DNA from: CAMLFJ01 sp035524955
Lineage (GTDB): Bacteria > Methylomirabilota > Methylomirabilia > Rokubacteriales > CSP1-6
Assembly (NCBI GenBank): GCA_035524955.1
Contig: DATLFG010000073.1
Location: 1 to 64,000, forward strand
Length of the DNA: 64,000 nt
Direction: 5' to 3'
The stretch's first letter is position 1. Each line of letters opens with the position of its first letter. The notes beneath the pieces are model-generated. The model was not told the origin of the DNA, did no database searches, and worked only from the letters and a program-made list of their open reading frames with translations. Both the position numbers and the translations under genes were made by a program. Shown here in pieces: positions 16,087 through 24,099 of the stretch.

Positions 16087-19017
16087 TCAGGCGCGACCCA
16101 CGGCCACGTCCACCCGCGACTCCTCGAGGTCGACCACTCGCGCCATCCAGTCCGTGGGCGGGGAGCCGCAGCGCAGCTCCACCGCGAGGGTCTCCCCACG
16201 GATGTAGAGCGAGTGCTCCGCAATGGCCTCGGCGACCTCACCGTGAGCGTCCACCGCGATGCGGATACGATCGTCGACGTTGAGCCGGGCTTCTTTTCGC
16301 ATCAGCTGGATCTGGTGGACCAGATGGCGCGCCAGCGCCTTCCGCCGGAGATCGGGCGTCATCGTGGTATCGAGAGCGACGATCACGTCCCGGTCGGCGG
16401 CGGCCACGAAGCCCTCCGGGACACGGTCGTCGAGGCCGGGCACGGTCTCGAGGCGCTCGACGTTCAGCTCGTCGAGGATATCCAGCTCGAAGGCCCGCGC
16501 GGCACGCTCCACGTCGGGCGGCGCCACCAGCAGGGCCCGCCCGAGCGGTGTCCGAACCTTGAGGCGGGCGACGTTGCGGGCCGCGAGCCCCACCTTCAAT
16601 ACTCGTCGCGCCGCCTCCACGTCGGCTTCCAGGTCGGGTCGTGCGCGCGCGGGGTCCGGTCGCGGGAAGCGGGTGAGATGGAGGCTGATCGGCGCGTCCG
16701 GCGACACGGCGCGTACCAGGTTCTGGTACATGTGTTCGGTGATGAACGGCATGACCGGGGCGAGGAGCTGGCACACCCGCACGAGCACGTGGTAGAGGAC
16801 CTGGAACGCGGCCTGCTTCTCGGGGTCGAGGATGCCCTTCCAGAACTCGCGCCGGCGGCGCCGCACGTACCAGTTCGACAGATCGTCGTGGATGAACGTG
16901 TCGACCGCGGTGACGGCGCGGCGGATCTGATACGTGTCGAGCGCCACCCGCGCCTCGGCGATCGTGGCCTGCAGTCGGCTCAGCAGCCATTGCTCGAGTG
17001 GGGCCACGTGCCGCGGCACGCTCTCCGGCCCCTGGAGGGCCGGCCGGTCGACGTTCGCGTAGGTGACGAAGAGGCGGTAGACGTTCCAGAACGTCAGGAA
17101 CCGCCGCTTGACGTCCCGCGCCGCCTCGAAGCTGAAGCGAATCGGCTCCGTGATCGCTTGTGACGCGAACATGTGGCGGATCACATCGGGGCCCATCTTC
17201 TCGAGCGCGTCGTCGAGCCAGACCGCGTTGCCCCAGCTCTTGTGCATTTCGCGCCCGTCGGCGGCCAGCACTCGCTCGTGCGCGAGGACCGTCCGGTAGG
17301 GGCTCGTGCCCTCCAGGGCCGTGGACATGAAGAGCATCGCGTAGAACCACCCGCGAAGCTGGCCCACCGCCTCGACGACGAAGTCGGCCGGGAACCAGCG
17401 CTTCCATTGCCGGCGATCCTCGAGGTAGCCCAGCGTCGAGAACGGCACGATGCCGGCGTCGAGCCAGCAGTCGCCGACCTCGGGGATGCGACGGACCGGC
17501 TGGGCGCAGCCGGGGCAGCGGATGAGGATGCCGTCGAGCCACGGGCGGTGCAGCTCCGGGACCGCGTCGACTGCCCCGGGGTCCACGGCCAGCTCCCGAA
17601 GCTCCCGGCGCGAGCCGACCACGGTGAGGCGCCCGCACCCGCATGGGTAGAAGGGCAAGGGCAGGCCCCAGTACCGCTTGCGCGAGATGCACCAGTCGCC
17701 CATGTTGGCGAGCCAGTCGTCCATGCGCCGTTGCATGTAGCCGGGGAGCCACGTGACGCGCTCGTTGGCGGCCCGGGCCAGCGGTCGGATCTCGGCGGCG
17801 CTCAGGAACCACTCGTCGGCGACGCGGAAGATCAGTTCCTGGCCACACCGCCAGCAGGTGGGATAGCGGTGGCGGTACGAGGCCCGCGCGAAGAGCATGC
17901 CCCGCTCCGTCAGCAGGTTGGCGATCAGCGCCGTGGCGTCGGCGACCGGCGTCCCCGAGAGGGGACCCAGGCCATCGAGGTAGCGCCCTTCGGGATCCAC
18001 CGGTGCGATGACGGGAAGCCCGTGGTGGCGGCCGAGGTCGAAGTCCTCGAGGCCGCAACCCGGGGCGATGTGGACGATCCCCGTGCCCTCCTCGGCGGAC
18101 ACCTCCTCCCAGGCGACCACGCGGTGCGCGATGCCCCGCTGGACCGGCAGATCGTCGAACGGCCCGACGTAGGGCAGCCCGACGAGCTCGGCACCCTTGA
18201 CGGTTCGCCGTGGTCGGCCAAGGGCTGGGTAACGCCCGGCGAGGCCGGCGGCGACGTAGTAGACGGTGCCCGCCCGCTCGCATTCGGCGTAGTCGAGCTC
18301 GGGGTGAACGGCCACCGCCACGTTGGCCGTCAGCGTCCACGGCGTCGTCGTCCACACGAGCAGCCGGTGGTCCGGCCGATCCCGGAGAGGGAGGGCGACG
18401 GTCACTGACGCGTGCGTGAGATCGGTGTAGGCATCCAGCATCTCGTGCTGCGAGATCGAGGTGCCGCACCGCGTACACCACGGCATCGGGCGATGCCCCG
18501 TGTACAGCCAGCCCCGCTCGTGGCACCGCTGGAGGAAGCCCCAGTTGTACTCGGTGTTGGTGTCGGACATCGTGAAGTAGGAGCTGGGCCAGTCCATCCA
18601 CTGGCCCAGCTTCTTCGACTGCTCGGTCTGGACCTGCGCGAAGTGCGTCACCCGTTCGCGGCAGGCGCGAGAGAAGCGCTCGAGGCCGAACGACTCGATC
18701 TCCCGCTTCGAATCGAACCCCAGGGTCTTCTCGACCTCGACCTCCACCCACAGCCCTTGGCAGTCGAAGCCGTTCTGGAAGCGCTGCTCGTAGCCGCAGA
18801 GCGCTCGGTAACGCTGCACCACGTCCTTGAAGGTGCGTCCCCACGCATGGTGGATCCCCATCGGGTTGTTCGCGGTGATCGGCCCGTCGAGGAACGAGAA
18901 GCGTGGCCCCCCACGGTTCCCGGCCACGAGGCGCGAGAAGACGTGTTCTCGCTCCCAGAACGGCAGCGTGGTGGTCGCGACGGCGACGAAGTCAAGCGGC
19001 CCCGGTGTGGCAAACAT
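16087..19017 (-). CDS. ileS: Divergent isoleucyl-tRNA synthetase-like class I aminoacyl-tRNA synthetase
   Basis: Class I synthetase (976 aa) resembling IleS: YPTCWRCGQELIFRVADEWFLS, GDWCISRKRYWGLPLPFYPC, an inserted editing domain and a C-terminal anticodon domain (NWYVRRRRREFWKG). Both signatures are altered. HIGH is replaced by GIHH (residues 54-57 in NPMGIHHAWGRTFKD), and KMSKS reads MHKSWGN near residue 590. Several CxxC pairs could bind zinc. The ATG at 19017 follows GGGGAGGCGAGC. A long leader with attenuator-like folding lies upstream. It could be the only IleS, a second resistant copy or an IleS-like paralogue; the window does not tell. Confidence 0.85.
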   Translation of the reverse strand: MFATPGPLDFVAVATTTLPFWEREHVFSRLVAGNRGGPRFSFLDGPITANNPMGIHHAWGRTFKDVVQRYRALCGYEQRFQNGFDCQGLWVEVEVEKTLGFDSKREIESFGLERFSRACRERVTHFAQVQTEQSKKLGQWMDWPSSYFTMSDTNTEYNWGFLQRCHERGWLYTGHRPMPWCTRCGTSISQHEMLDAYTDLTHASVTVALPLRDRPDHRLLVWTTTPWTLTANVAVAVHPELDYAECERAGTVYYVAAGLAGRYPALGRPRRTVKGAELVGLPYVGPFDDLPVQRGIAHRVVAWEEVSAEEGTGIVHIAPGCGLEDFDLGRHHGLPVIAPVDPEGRYLDGLGPLSGTPVADATALIANLLTERGMLFARASYRHRYPTCWRCGQELIFRVADEWFLSAAEIRPLARAANERVTWLPGYMQRRMDDWLANMGDWCISRKRYWGLPLPFYPCGCGRLTVVGSRRELRELAVDPGAVDAVPELHRPWLDGILIRCPGCAQPVRRIPEVGDCWLDAGIVPFSTLGYLEDRRQWKRWFPADFVVEAVGQLRGWFYAMLFMSTALEGTSPYRTVLAHERVLAADGREMHKSWGNAVWLDDALEKMGPDVIRHMFASQAITEPIRFSFEAARDVKRRFLTFWNVYRLFVTYANVDRPALQGPESVPRHVAPLEQWLLSRLQATIAEARVALDTYQIRRAVTAVDTFIHDDLSNWYVRRRRREFWKGILDPEKQAAFQVLYHVLVRVCQLLAPVMPFITEHMYQNLVRAVSPDAPISLHLTRFPRPDPARARPDLEADVEAARRVLKVGLAARNVARLKVRTPLGRALLVAPPDVERAARAFELDILDELNVERLETVPGLDDRVPEGFVAAADRDVIVALDTTMTPDLRRKALARHLVHQIQLMRKEARLNVDDRIRIAVDAHGEVAEAIAEHSLYIRGETLAVELRCGSPPTDWMARVVDLEESRVDVAVGRA

Positions 19018-19098
19018 GCTCGCCTCCCCTAGTCTGGTGTGGAGCGACCCGGGTTCCGGCGATGCCTTTCGCGACGACACCCCGTGCTGCGAAACGAA

Positions 19099-19189
19099 AC
19101 GGCCGCCAGGAACCCTGACGGCCGTGGGATACGTGAGAGTGGTGTACCGACCGTCAGCTCAGACAGTTCTCCGCGCTCATGGCTGACGG
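19099..19189 (-). promoter_or_regulatory. Attenuator-like leader of the ileS-like gene
   Basis: Four complementary segments, 5' to 3' on the minus strand: 1 CCGTCAGC (19189-19182), 2 GCTGACGG (19158-19151), 3 ACGGCCGTCAGG (19125-19114), 4 CCTGGCGGCCGT (19110-19099). Segments 1 and 2 pair perfectly over 8 bp. Segments 3 and 4 form a 12-bp stem (one wobble) with a GTT loop followed by TTCGTTTC, like a terminator. Segment 2 can alternatively pair with CCGTCAG of segment 3, which would block the 3:4 stem. No T-box sequence was found. Confidence 0.5.
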
Positions 19190-19204
19190 ACTAATTCGAT
19201 GCAT
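19154..19204 (-). CDS. Possible leader peptide before ileS (16 codons)
   Basis: An ATG at 19204 opens MHRISPSAMSAENCLS and stops at TGA within pairing segment 2. The single Ile codon (ATT, codon 4) sits just before segment 1, so a ribosome waiting there would cover segment 1 and free segment 2. There is no convincing ribosome-binding site and only one Ile codon, so this remains a hypothesis. Confidence 0.25.
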   Translation of the reverse strand: MHRISPSAMSAENCLS

Positions 19205-19237
19205 GACCAGACGATAACACGATGCCGGGCGGAGACG

Positions 19238-20386
19238 CTAGGGGCGGAAGGCGGGCATGACCTCCCGGGCGAAGCGTGTGAGCTGCTCGACCATGAGGGC
19301 CCGCGGCGTCCCGATCGCCCAGCCGATCATGACGTGGTCCAGGCCCGGGTAGCGCCCCTCCACCTCCTTCAGGTAGGCGATGATGTCGCCGGGCAGCCCG
19401 CAGAGCCAGGAGCGGTTGCGCACGCCGTTCTCCAGGGTGGCCGAGGTCGGGGACTGCGGCTGCCGCGCGGCCACCGCCCGCGCGTGCTCCTCGCTGTAGC
19501 GCAGCATGCCGAGCGGCGCCATCACCTTGGCGTGCTCCTCGAAGTACGGGCGCGCGCGCTCGATGGCGCGCTCCACGGTGTCGTCGATGCACATGCGGAA
19601 GCCGAGGATCAGCTCCTCGCCGAGCTCGAGCGCCCGGCCGTGGCGGCGCGCGGTCTCCTGATAGTCGCGGACCCAGCGCTGGACCAGCTCCTCGGCGGTG
19701 GCGGAGATGACGCCCTTGATGCGGTGGCGCGCCATGAAGTCGAGGCCCCGCGCGCTGCCGCTCACGATGGGCTGCCAGACCTCGACGGGTTGGCGCAGCG
19801 GACGCGGCACCAGGGTGATCTCCTTGAGTGAATAGCCGCGGTAGGGGACCTCCGGCGGGAGCGTGTAGTGCTTGCCCCGGTGCGAGAACGATTCCTCGCG
19901 CAACGCCTTCAGGATGATCTCCACCTGCTCCTCGAAGAGCTCGCGGTTGGCCTCGGCGTCCAGCATCGGATTGCCGAACGTCTCGACCTCGCGGGTGTGG
20001 TAGCCGCGCCCCACCCCGAAGACGACCCGGCCCCGGGTGAGGATGTCCGCGACCGCGTAGTCCTCGGCGAGGCGGAGGGGATGCCACGCGGGCACGACGT
20101 TGAAGGCGCAGCCGATCTTCACGCGCCGGGTGCGGTGGGCCAGGTCCACCGCCAGCATGGGGATGCTCGGGATGCACTCGTACCCCTCGTGCTGGAAGTG
20201 GTGCTCGGCCAGCCACAGCGTCTCGTACCCCAGGGTGTCGGCGGCCTGGGCCAGGGCCGCCGCGGTGTCGAACGTCTCGGCGAGGCGCTCGTTGGCATAG
20301 CGGCGGTCGTCGGCGGGCACGCCCGCGAGCCCGCACCGCTCCAGCTCGATGTGCCCGACGTAGAGGGTCGAGAAGCGCGTGATCAC
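19238..20386 (-). CDS. LLM-class (luciferase-like) flavin-dependent oxidoreductase
   Basis: Bacterial-luciferase-family TIM-barrel protein (382 aa) that would use FMNH2 or F420. Typical family pieces are LGYETLWLAEHHF, AVADILTRGRVVFGVGRGY, NRELFEEQVEIILKAL, and PVEVWQPIVSGSARGLDFMARH in the middle. The start is a GTG at 20386, 10 bases after the SDR stop on the same strand, so the two are probably co-transcribed. Family members range from alkane and sulfonate monooxygenases to F420-dependent reductases; the cofactor and substrate cannot be decided here. Confidence 0.88.
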   Translation of the reverse strand: MITRFSTLYVGHIELERCGLAGVPADDRRYANERLAETFDTAAALAQAADTLGYETLWLAEHHFQHEGYECIPSIPMLAVDLAHRTRRVKIGCAFNVVPAWHPLRLAEDYAVADILTRGRVVFGVGRGYHTREVETFGNPMLDAEANRELFEEQVEIILKALREESFSHRGKHYTLPPEVPYRGYSLKEITLVPRPLRQPVEVWQPIVSGSARGLDFMARHRIKGVISATAEELVQRWVRDYQETARRHGRALELGEELILGFRMCIDDTVERAIERARPYFEEHAKVMAPLGMLRYSEEHARAVAARQPQSPTSATLENGVRNRSWLCGLPGDIIAYLKEVEGRYPGLDHVMIGWAIGTPRALMVEQLTRFAREVMPAFRP

Positions 20387-20396
20387 CGCGGCCGCC

Positions 20397-21215
20397 TCAG
20401 TAGTACACCGCCCGCCCCGCGCCGCCGGTGGCCACGATGAGCTCGCCCGAGATCGCCCAGGCCTTGTCCGAGGCGAGGAACGCGGTGACGTAGGCGATCT
20501 CCGTCGCGTCGATCATGCGCCCGATCGCGTTACCCCTGGGTGAGTCGGGCGCGAAGTCGGCCTTCTCCACCTCGGCGGCGTCCACGCCCAGCTCCTTGCC
20601 GCGGGCCGCGAGGAGGTGCGGGGTGCGCTCGGTGCGCGTGATGCCGGGGTGGACGCAGTTGACGGTGATCCCGAAGCGGCCGAGCTGCACGGCCAGCGTC
20701 TTGGTGAAGTGCACGAGCGAGGTATTGCGCGCCCCGCCGCTGAGGTTCCCGGCGTTCCGCGCGTTGGTCCCGCTGATGTTGATGATGCGGCCCCAGCCCT
20801 GCTCCTTCATGAAGGGGATGGCCGCGCGGGCGCAGCGGAGCGCGCCCACGTACTTCACGTTGAAGTCCTGGAGCAGATCCTCGTCCACGATGGTCTCGAT
20901 GGGGCCGGTGGCGGTGGCGGAGCCGCCCGGCGCGGAGCCGCTGTTCACCAGGATGTGCAGCCCGCCGAGCTGCGCGGCGGCCTGCGCCACCATCGCGTCA
21001 ACCTGCGCCCGGCTCGTCACGTCGGCCACCAGCGGGACGACCCGGCGCCGGGTCTCGGCGGCCAGCTCCCGCGCCGCCGCCTCGAGCCGGTCCTCCGTGC
21101 GCGCCACGATCGCGACGTCGGCCCCTTCGCGGGCCAGCTCCCGCGCGATGGCCTTGCCGATGCCGAGGCTGCCGCCGGTGACGATCGCGCGCCTGCCTTC
21201 GAGTCCCAGATCCAT
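20397..21215 (-). CDS. SDR-fold protein lacking the YxxxK catalytic pair
   Basis: Short-chain dehydrogenase-like protein (272 aa). The NAD(P)-binding TGGSLGIGKAIA is near the N terminus, NSGSAPGG replaces the usual NNAG, and the Ser is present in NISGTN. Where YxxxK is expected, before TSLVHFTKTLA, the sequence is GGARN, so Tyr becomes Gly and Lys becomes Asn. The C terminus (GELIVATGGAGRAVYY) is otherwise ordinary. The ATG at 21215 gives the usual length; the longer open frame upstream lacks SDR features. It precedes the luciferase-like gene by 10 bases. Function unknown; either a divergent enzyme or a non-catalytic cofactor-binding protein. Confidence 0.87.
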   Translation of the reverse strand: MDLGLEGRRAIVTGGSLGIGKAIARELAREGADVAIVARTEDRLEAAARELAAETRRRVVPLVADVTSRAQVDAMVAQAAAQLGGLHILVNSGSAPGGSATATGPIETIVDEDLLQDFNVKYVGALRCARAAIPFMKEQGWGRIINISGTNARNAGNLSGGARNTSLVHFTKTLAVQLGRFGITVNCVHPGITRTERTPHLLAARGKELGVDAAEVEKADFAPDSPRGNAIGRMIDATEIAYVTAFLASDKAWAISGELIVATGGAGRAVYY

Positions 21216-21357
21216 TGGTCTGGCCTCCTGCCGTGGTCCGCGGAGTGTAGCGTGCGCGGCCCTGACCGGCAACGGCCGTGGGGCCGGCCCCAGGGGCCGG
21301 GGCCGGTCCTGTCGATTCCCGCCCGGCCCGCTCGACCATCCAGCAAGGGAGGAGCCA

Positions 21358-21807
21358 ATGACACCTCGCGACGACCGAGCCGGCAACGAAGCGCAGATCC
21401 GGCAGCTCCTGGACGACCGGGTGAAGGCGGTCCGCGCCAAGGACGTCACCGCGGTCATGACCGCCTACGCGCCCGACGTGGTGGCGTTCGATCTCGCGCC
21501 GCCCCTGGAGTACCGGGGGGCCGCCGCCAATCGCAGGAGCCTGGAGGAGTGGTTCCCGACCTTCCGGGGGGCGCTGGACTACGACATCCGTGACCTGGCC
21601 ATCACGGCCGGCGACGAGGTGGCGTTCTCCCACAGCCTCAACCGGATCAGCGGAGCCAGGACGGACGGGACGGAGACCGATGTGTGGGTGCGCGCGACGG
21701 TCTGCTTCCGGCGGATCGGCGGCCGGTGGGCGATCACGCACGAGCACGTGTCGGTCCCCTTCGAGATGACGCCGCCCTTCAAGGCGTCGCTCGACCTCAA
21801 GCCGTGA
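21358..21807 (+). CDS. SnoaL-like/DUF4440-type nuclear-transport-factor-2 fold protein
   Basis: Small cytoplasmic protein (149 aa) of the NTF2-like superfamily, close to the YybH/ketosteroid-isomerase-like group. Recognisable pieces are the helix IRQLLDDRVKAVRAKDVTAVM, the strand DVVAFDLAPPLEYRG and the C-terminal FRRIGGRWAITHEHVSVPFE. A good site (GGGAGGAGCC) precedes the ATG at 21358. It diverges from the SDR gene and stands alone. Such proteins range from polyketide cyclases to stress proteins of unknown function, and nothing here narrows it. Confidence 0.85.
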   Translation: MTPRDDRAGNEAQIRQLLDDRVKAVRAKDVTAVMTAYAPDVVAFDLAPPLEYRGAAANRRSLEEWFPTFRGALDYDIRDLAITAGDEVAFSHSLNRISGARTDGTETDVWVRATVCFRRIGGRWAITHEHVSVPFEMTPPFKASLDLKP

Positions 21808-22295
21808 CCATGAGTCCACGGGAGCACGTTCAGCAGCACGACCTTGCTCAAGCGCCATGCCGCCCGTGGCCCGAGATGCTCGCGCGGGACCTTGGAGCTG
21901 GCTTCACCCAGCGCGGCGTGCAGGCCGCGTGGTGGTCGATGACCGCATGTACGCCCCCGGCAACGCGGACCACGCCGCTCGTGGTGACGGGTTCGATCCG
22001 GAACTTCTCGACCCAGAACCGCTGGGCAAGGTATCTCGCGCACGTCAGCGGCGTGGTCCGGCTCTCTGACTGACCAGTCGGGTGCGCAGCTGATCGAGAA
22101 GACCATCTCAGCTCGGCTGCGTCCGAATGATGAAGAGCTGCAACTCCCGGACGGCCGGCTCCTTCTGGAACGGCTCCTCAACCGCGCGGCGTCGGACTTC
22201 GTGCGCCAGGTGGTGACCGATCTCGACCTCACACAGCGCATCGTGGCGACGCGCTGAGCTCATTGGGCTGGGGCCATTGAAATGAAGCGGAATGC
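21808..22295. other. 488-bp region without a recognisable gene
   Basis: Several frames are partly open but none has a start, ribosome site and recognisable protein together. Only the stretch at 22066-22257 looks coding-like. I see no RNA gene or repeat here. Confidence 0.5.
22066..22257 (+). pseudogene. Possible C-terminal remnant of an unidentified protein
   Basis: From 22066 to the TGA at 22255-22257 one frame reads as plausible protein, ending DEELQLPDGRLLLERLLNRA and then SDFVRQVVTDLDLTQRIVAT. There is no ATG or GTG start and no ribosome-binding site. Upstream, another frame (about 21920-22069) also looks protein-like, as if a frameshift separated two halves of a decayed gene. No family recognised. 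Confidence 0.3.
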
Positions 22296-22841
22296 TCACT
22301 TGGGGACGTACTTGAACTGCTGGCCGCCGATCGTCGCTTCCGCCATCGCGCCCGTCATCGGCCTGATGACCACGACGATCCCCTCGATGAAGGTGGCGTC
22401 CGCGGCCGCGCCGTTCTGCAGGATCATCGCGGCGGCGCCGGCCGTGAAATCGACCGGGCTCAGCTTGAACCGGTCCATGGTGGCCTTGTTCTCGAACACG
22501 ATCAGCTCGCTGAAGGTCTGACCGCCGATCTGCACGCCGACCGACCCGAGGGTCAGGTCGGCATAGCCGACGTGCTGGCCCTGCTCGTACACGACGCCCT
22601 GGCCGTAGCCGCCGCCTACGCCCAGCCCGGCCTTGATCACCTCCGGGAACAGGGCGTATCCGTAGCTCTGGCGCACCAGGGACTCCACCCCGGGATCCAC
22701 GCGGGTCATGTGCTGCATCGCGAGCGTGGCGTGCTCGACGAGCGCGGTGCGGCTCTCCGGGGTCGGTGGCGCGGTGGTGCAGCCGACCAGCCATCCGGTG
22801 GTAACGGCGAGGGCCATGGCGGCGCGGGCGATGGAGCTCAT
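22296..22841 (-). CDS. SYLF (YSC84-type) domain lipoprotein
   Basis: Predicted lipoprotein (181 aa) with a type II signal peptide: AVTTGWLVGC puts the lipobox Cys at residue 21. The rest is a lipid-binding SYLF domain, shown by YGYALFPEVIKAGLGVGGGY, GYADLTLGSVGVQIGGQTFSE, LIVFENKATMDRFK and the C-terminal IGGQQFKYVPK. GGAGGAGG lies about 8 bases before the ATG. It follows pyroglutamyl peptidase by only a few bases. Bacterial members are periplasmic or outer-membrane associated and mostly uncharacterised. Confidence 0.9.
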   Translation of the reverse strand: MSSIARAAMALAVTTGWLVGCTTAPPTPESRTALVEHATLAMQHMTRVDPGVESLVRQSYGYALFPEVIKAGLGVGGGYGQGVVYEQGQHVGYADLTLGSVGVQIGGQTFSELIVFENKATMDRFKLSPVDFTAGAAAMILQNGAAADATFIEGIVVVIRPMTGAMAEATIGGQQFKYVPK

Positions 22842-22845
22842 CGGG

Positions 22846-23484
22846 TCATCCTCCTCCTGGTTGGGTGATGTGGGACAGGACGATCTCCACGGCCCGGGTC
22901 ATCATCGCCACCTCCATGCTGGGCTCCTCGAGGTCGTGCGCGGTCACCATCGAGGGCATGAGCGGGAGGTGGATGAAGCCGGCCGGAATCGCGATCGCCC
23001 GCTGGTCGAGGGCATGGAGCGTGGTGTAGGAGATGTCGTTGCAGAGATAGGTCCCGGCGGTGTTGGACACGTACGCCGGGATACCCTCCGCGGTCAGGGC
23101 CGCCAGCAGGGCCGGCAGCGGCAGGGTGTTCAAGTACGCGGCCGGCCCGCCCGCCACGCACGCCACGTCGCGCAGCACCTGCCCGTGCGCGTCCGGGCGC
23201 GAGTAGTCCATCACGTTGACGGCCACGCGCTCGAGCGCGATGCGCGCGCGTCCGCCCGCGAGGCCGAGCTGCACCACCGCGACCAGCCCCGGCGCCTCCA
23301 GCAGCGGGGCCACCACCGCGCGCGCCGCTTCGTGCTGCACCGGCAGGACCACGCCACGCACGACGCAGTCGCCGACCACCCGGCCGTCGAGCCGCTTGGC
23401 CACCTCGCCCGACGGGTTGACGGGGTCGCCGTCGAAGGGCTCGAAGCCGGTGAGGAGGACGTGGCGGTGCGGGTCGGGGGTCAC
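22846..23484 (-). CDS. pcp: Pyroglutamyl-peptidase I (C15 cysteine peptidase)
   Basis: Cytoplasmic peptidase (212 aa) that removes N-terminal pyroglutamate. The fold starts HVLLTGFEPFDGDPVNPSGE. The catalytic triad is visible as Glu in GGRARIALERVAVN, Cys in SNTAGTYLCNDISY and His in GFIHLPLMP. The GTG start at 23484 overlaps the carbonic-anhydrase stop (GTGA), so it is translationally coupled to that gene. Length matches the family. Confidence 0.93.
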   Translation of the reverse strand: MTPDPHRHVLLTGFEPFDGDPVNPSGEVAKRLDGRVVGDCVVRGVVLPVQHEAARAVVAPLLEAPGLVAVVQLGLAGGRARIALERVAVNVMDYSRPDAHGQVLRDVACVAGGPAAYLNTLPLPALLAALTAEGIPAYVSNTAGTYLCNDISYTTLHALDQRAIAIPAGFIHLPLMPSMVTAHDLEEPSMEVAMMTRAVEIVLSHITQPGGG

Positions 23485-24005
23485 GCGGGTTGCACTCCCT
23501 TGCGGTGGCGCTGGGCCAGGGCCTGGTAGCCGGCCGGGTTCATCTGCACCCAGCGCTCGGCGGGGGTGCCCGCGAGCGGGCCCTTCACCTTGCACGGGGC
23601 GCCCATGGCCAGCACGCCGTCGGGGATCTCGGTGCCCGGCGTCACCAGGGAGCCGGCCGCCACCATGGCGCGCGCGCCGATCTTGACGCCGTCGAGCAGC
23701 GTGGAGGAATTGCCGACCAGGGCTTCCTCGCCGACGGTGGCGGCGTGGACCAGGCAGAGATGCCCGACGGTGGCGCCGGGACCGATCTCGACGCCGCCGG
23801 CCGGGGTCACGTGGATCACCGCGCAGTCCTGCACGTTGGCGCCCTTCCGGACGACGATCGGGTTGAAGTCGGCGCGGAGCACGGTGTTGTACCAGACCGA
23901 AGCGTTCTCCTCCACGGTGACGTCGCCGATCAGGTTGGCGGTGGGGGCGATGAAGGCGGTCGGGTGCACGCGCGGGGACTTGCCTTCGAACGAGAAGAGG
24001 GGCAT
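23481..24005 (-). CDS. Gamma-carbonic anhydrase family (hexapeptide-repeat) protein
   Basis: Left-handed beta-helix protein (174 aa) made of hexapeptide repeats (NVQDCAVIHV, GVEIGPGATVGH, ATVGEEALVG, GVKIGARAMVAAGSLV). The three histidines that bind metal in gamma-CAs are in CAVIHV and TVGHLCLVHAATVG. The ATG at 24003-24005 is preceded by AGGAG. Members hydrate CO2 or have lost the activity; the acidic proton-shuttle loop of the Cam subtype is not evident, so this is the short CamH/YrdA-like type. Confidence 0.92.
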   Translation of the reverse strand: MPLFSFEGKSPRVHPTAFIAPTANLIGDVTVEENASVWYNTVLRADFNPIVVRKGANVQDCAVIHVTPAGGVEIGPGATVGHLCLVHAATVGEEALVGNSSTLLDGVKIGARAMVAAGSLVTPGTEIPDGVLAMGAPCKVKGPLAGTPAERWVQMNPAGYQALAQRHRKGVQPA

Positions 24006-24099
24006 CGGCGGCTCCTTGATGACGTGAGGATGATCGCGCCGCCCGATATTGCCCCCGTCGCCTGGACAAGGCAAGGGGGCGGGGTGTAGCCTGCGCTCC

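Noticed and set aside
19018..19237. T-box riboswitch upstream of the ileS-like gene
   Set aside because: No AGGGTGGNACCGCG-type T-box sequence on the coding strand. A weak look-alike (GAGTGGTGTACCG) is on the opposite strand only.
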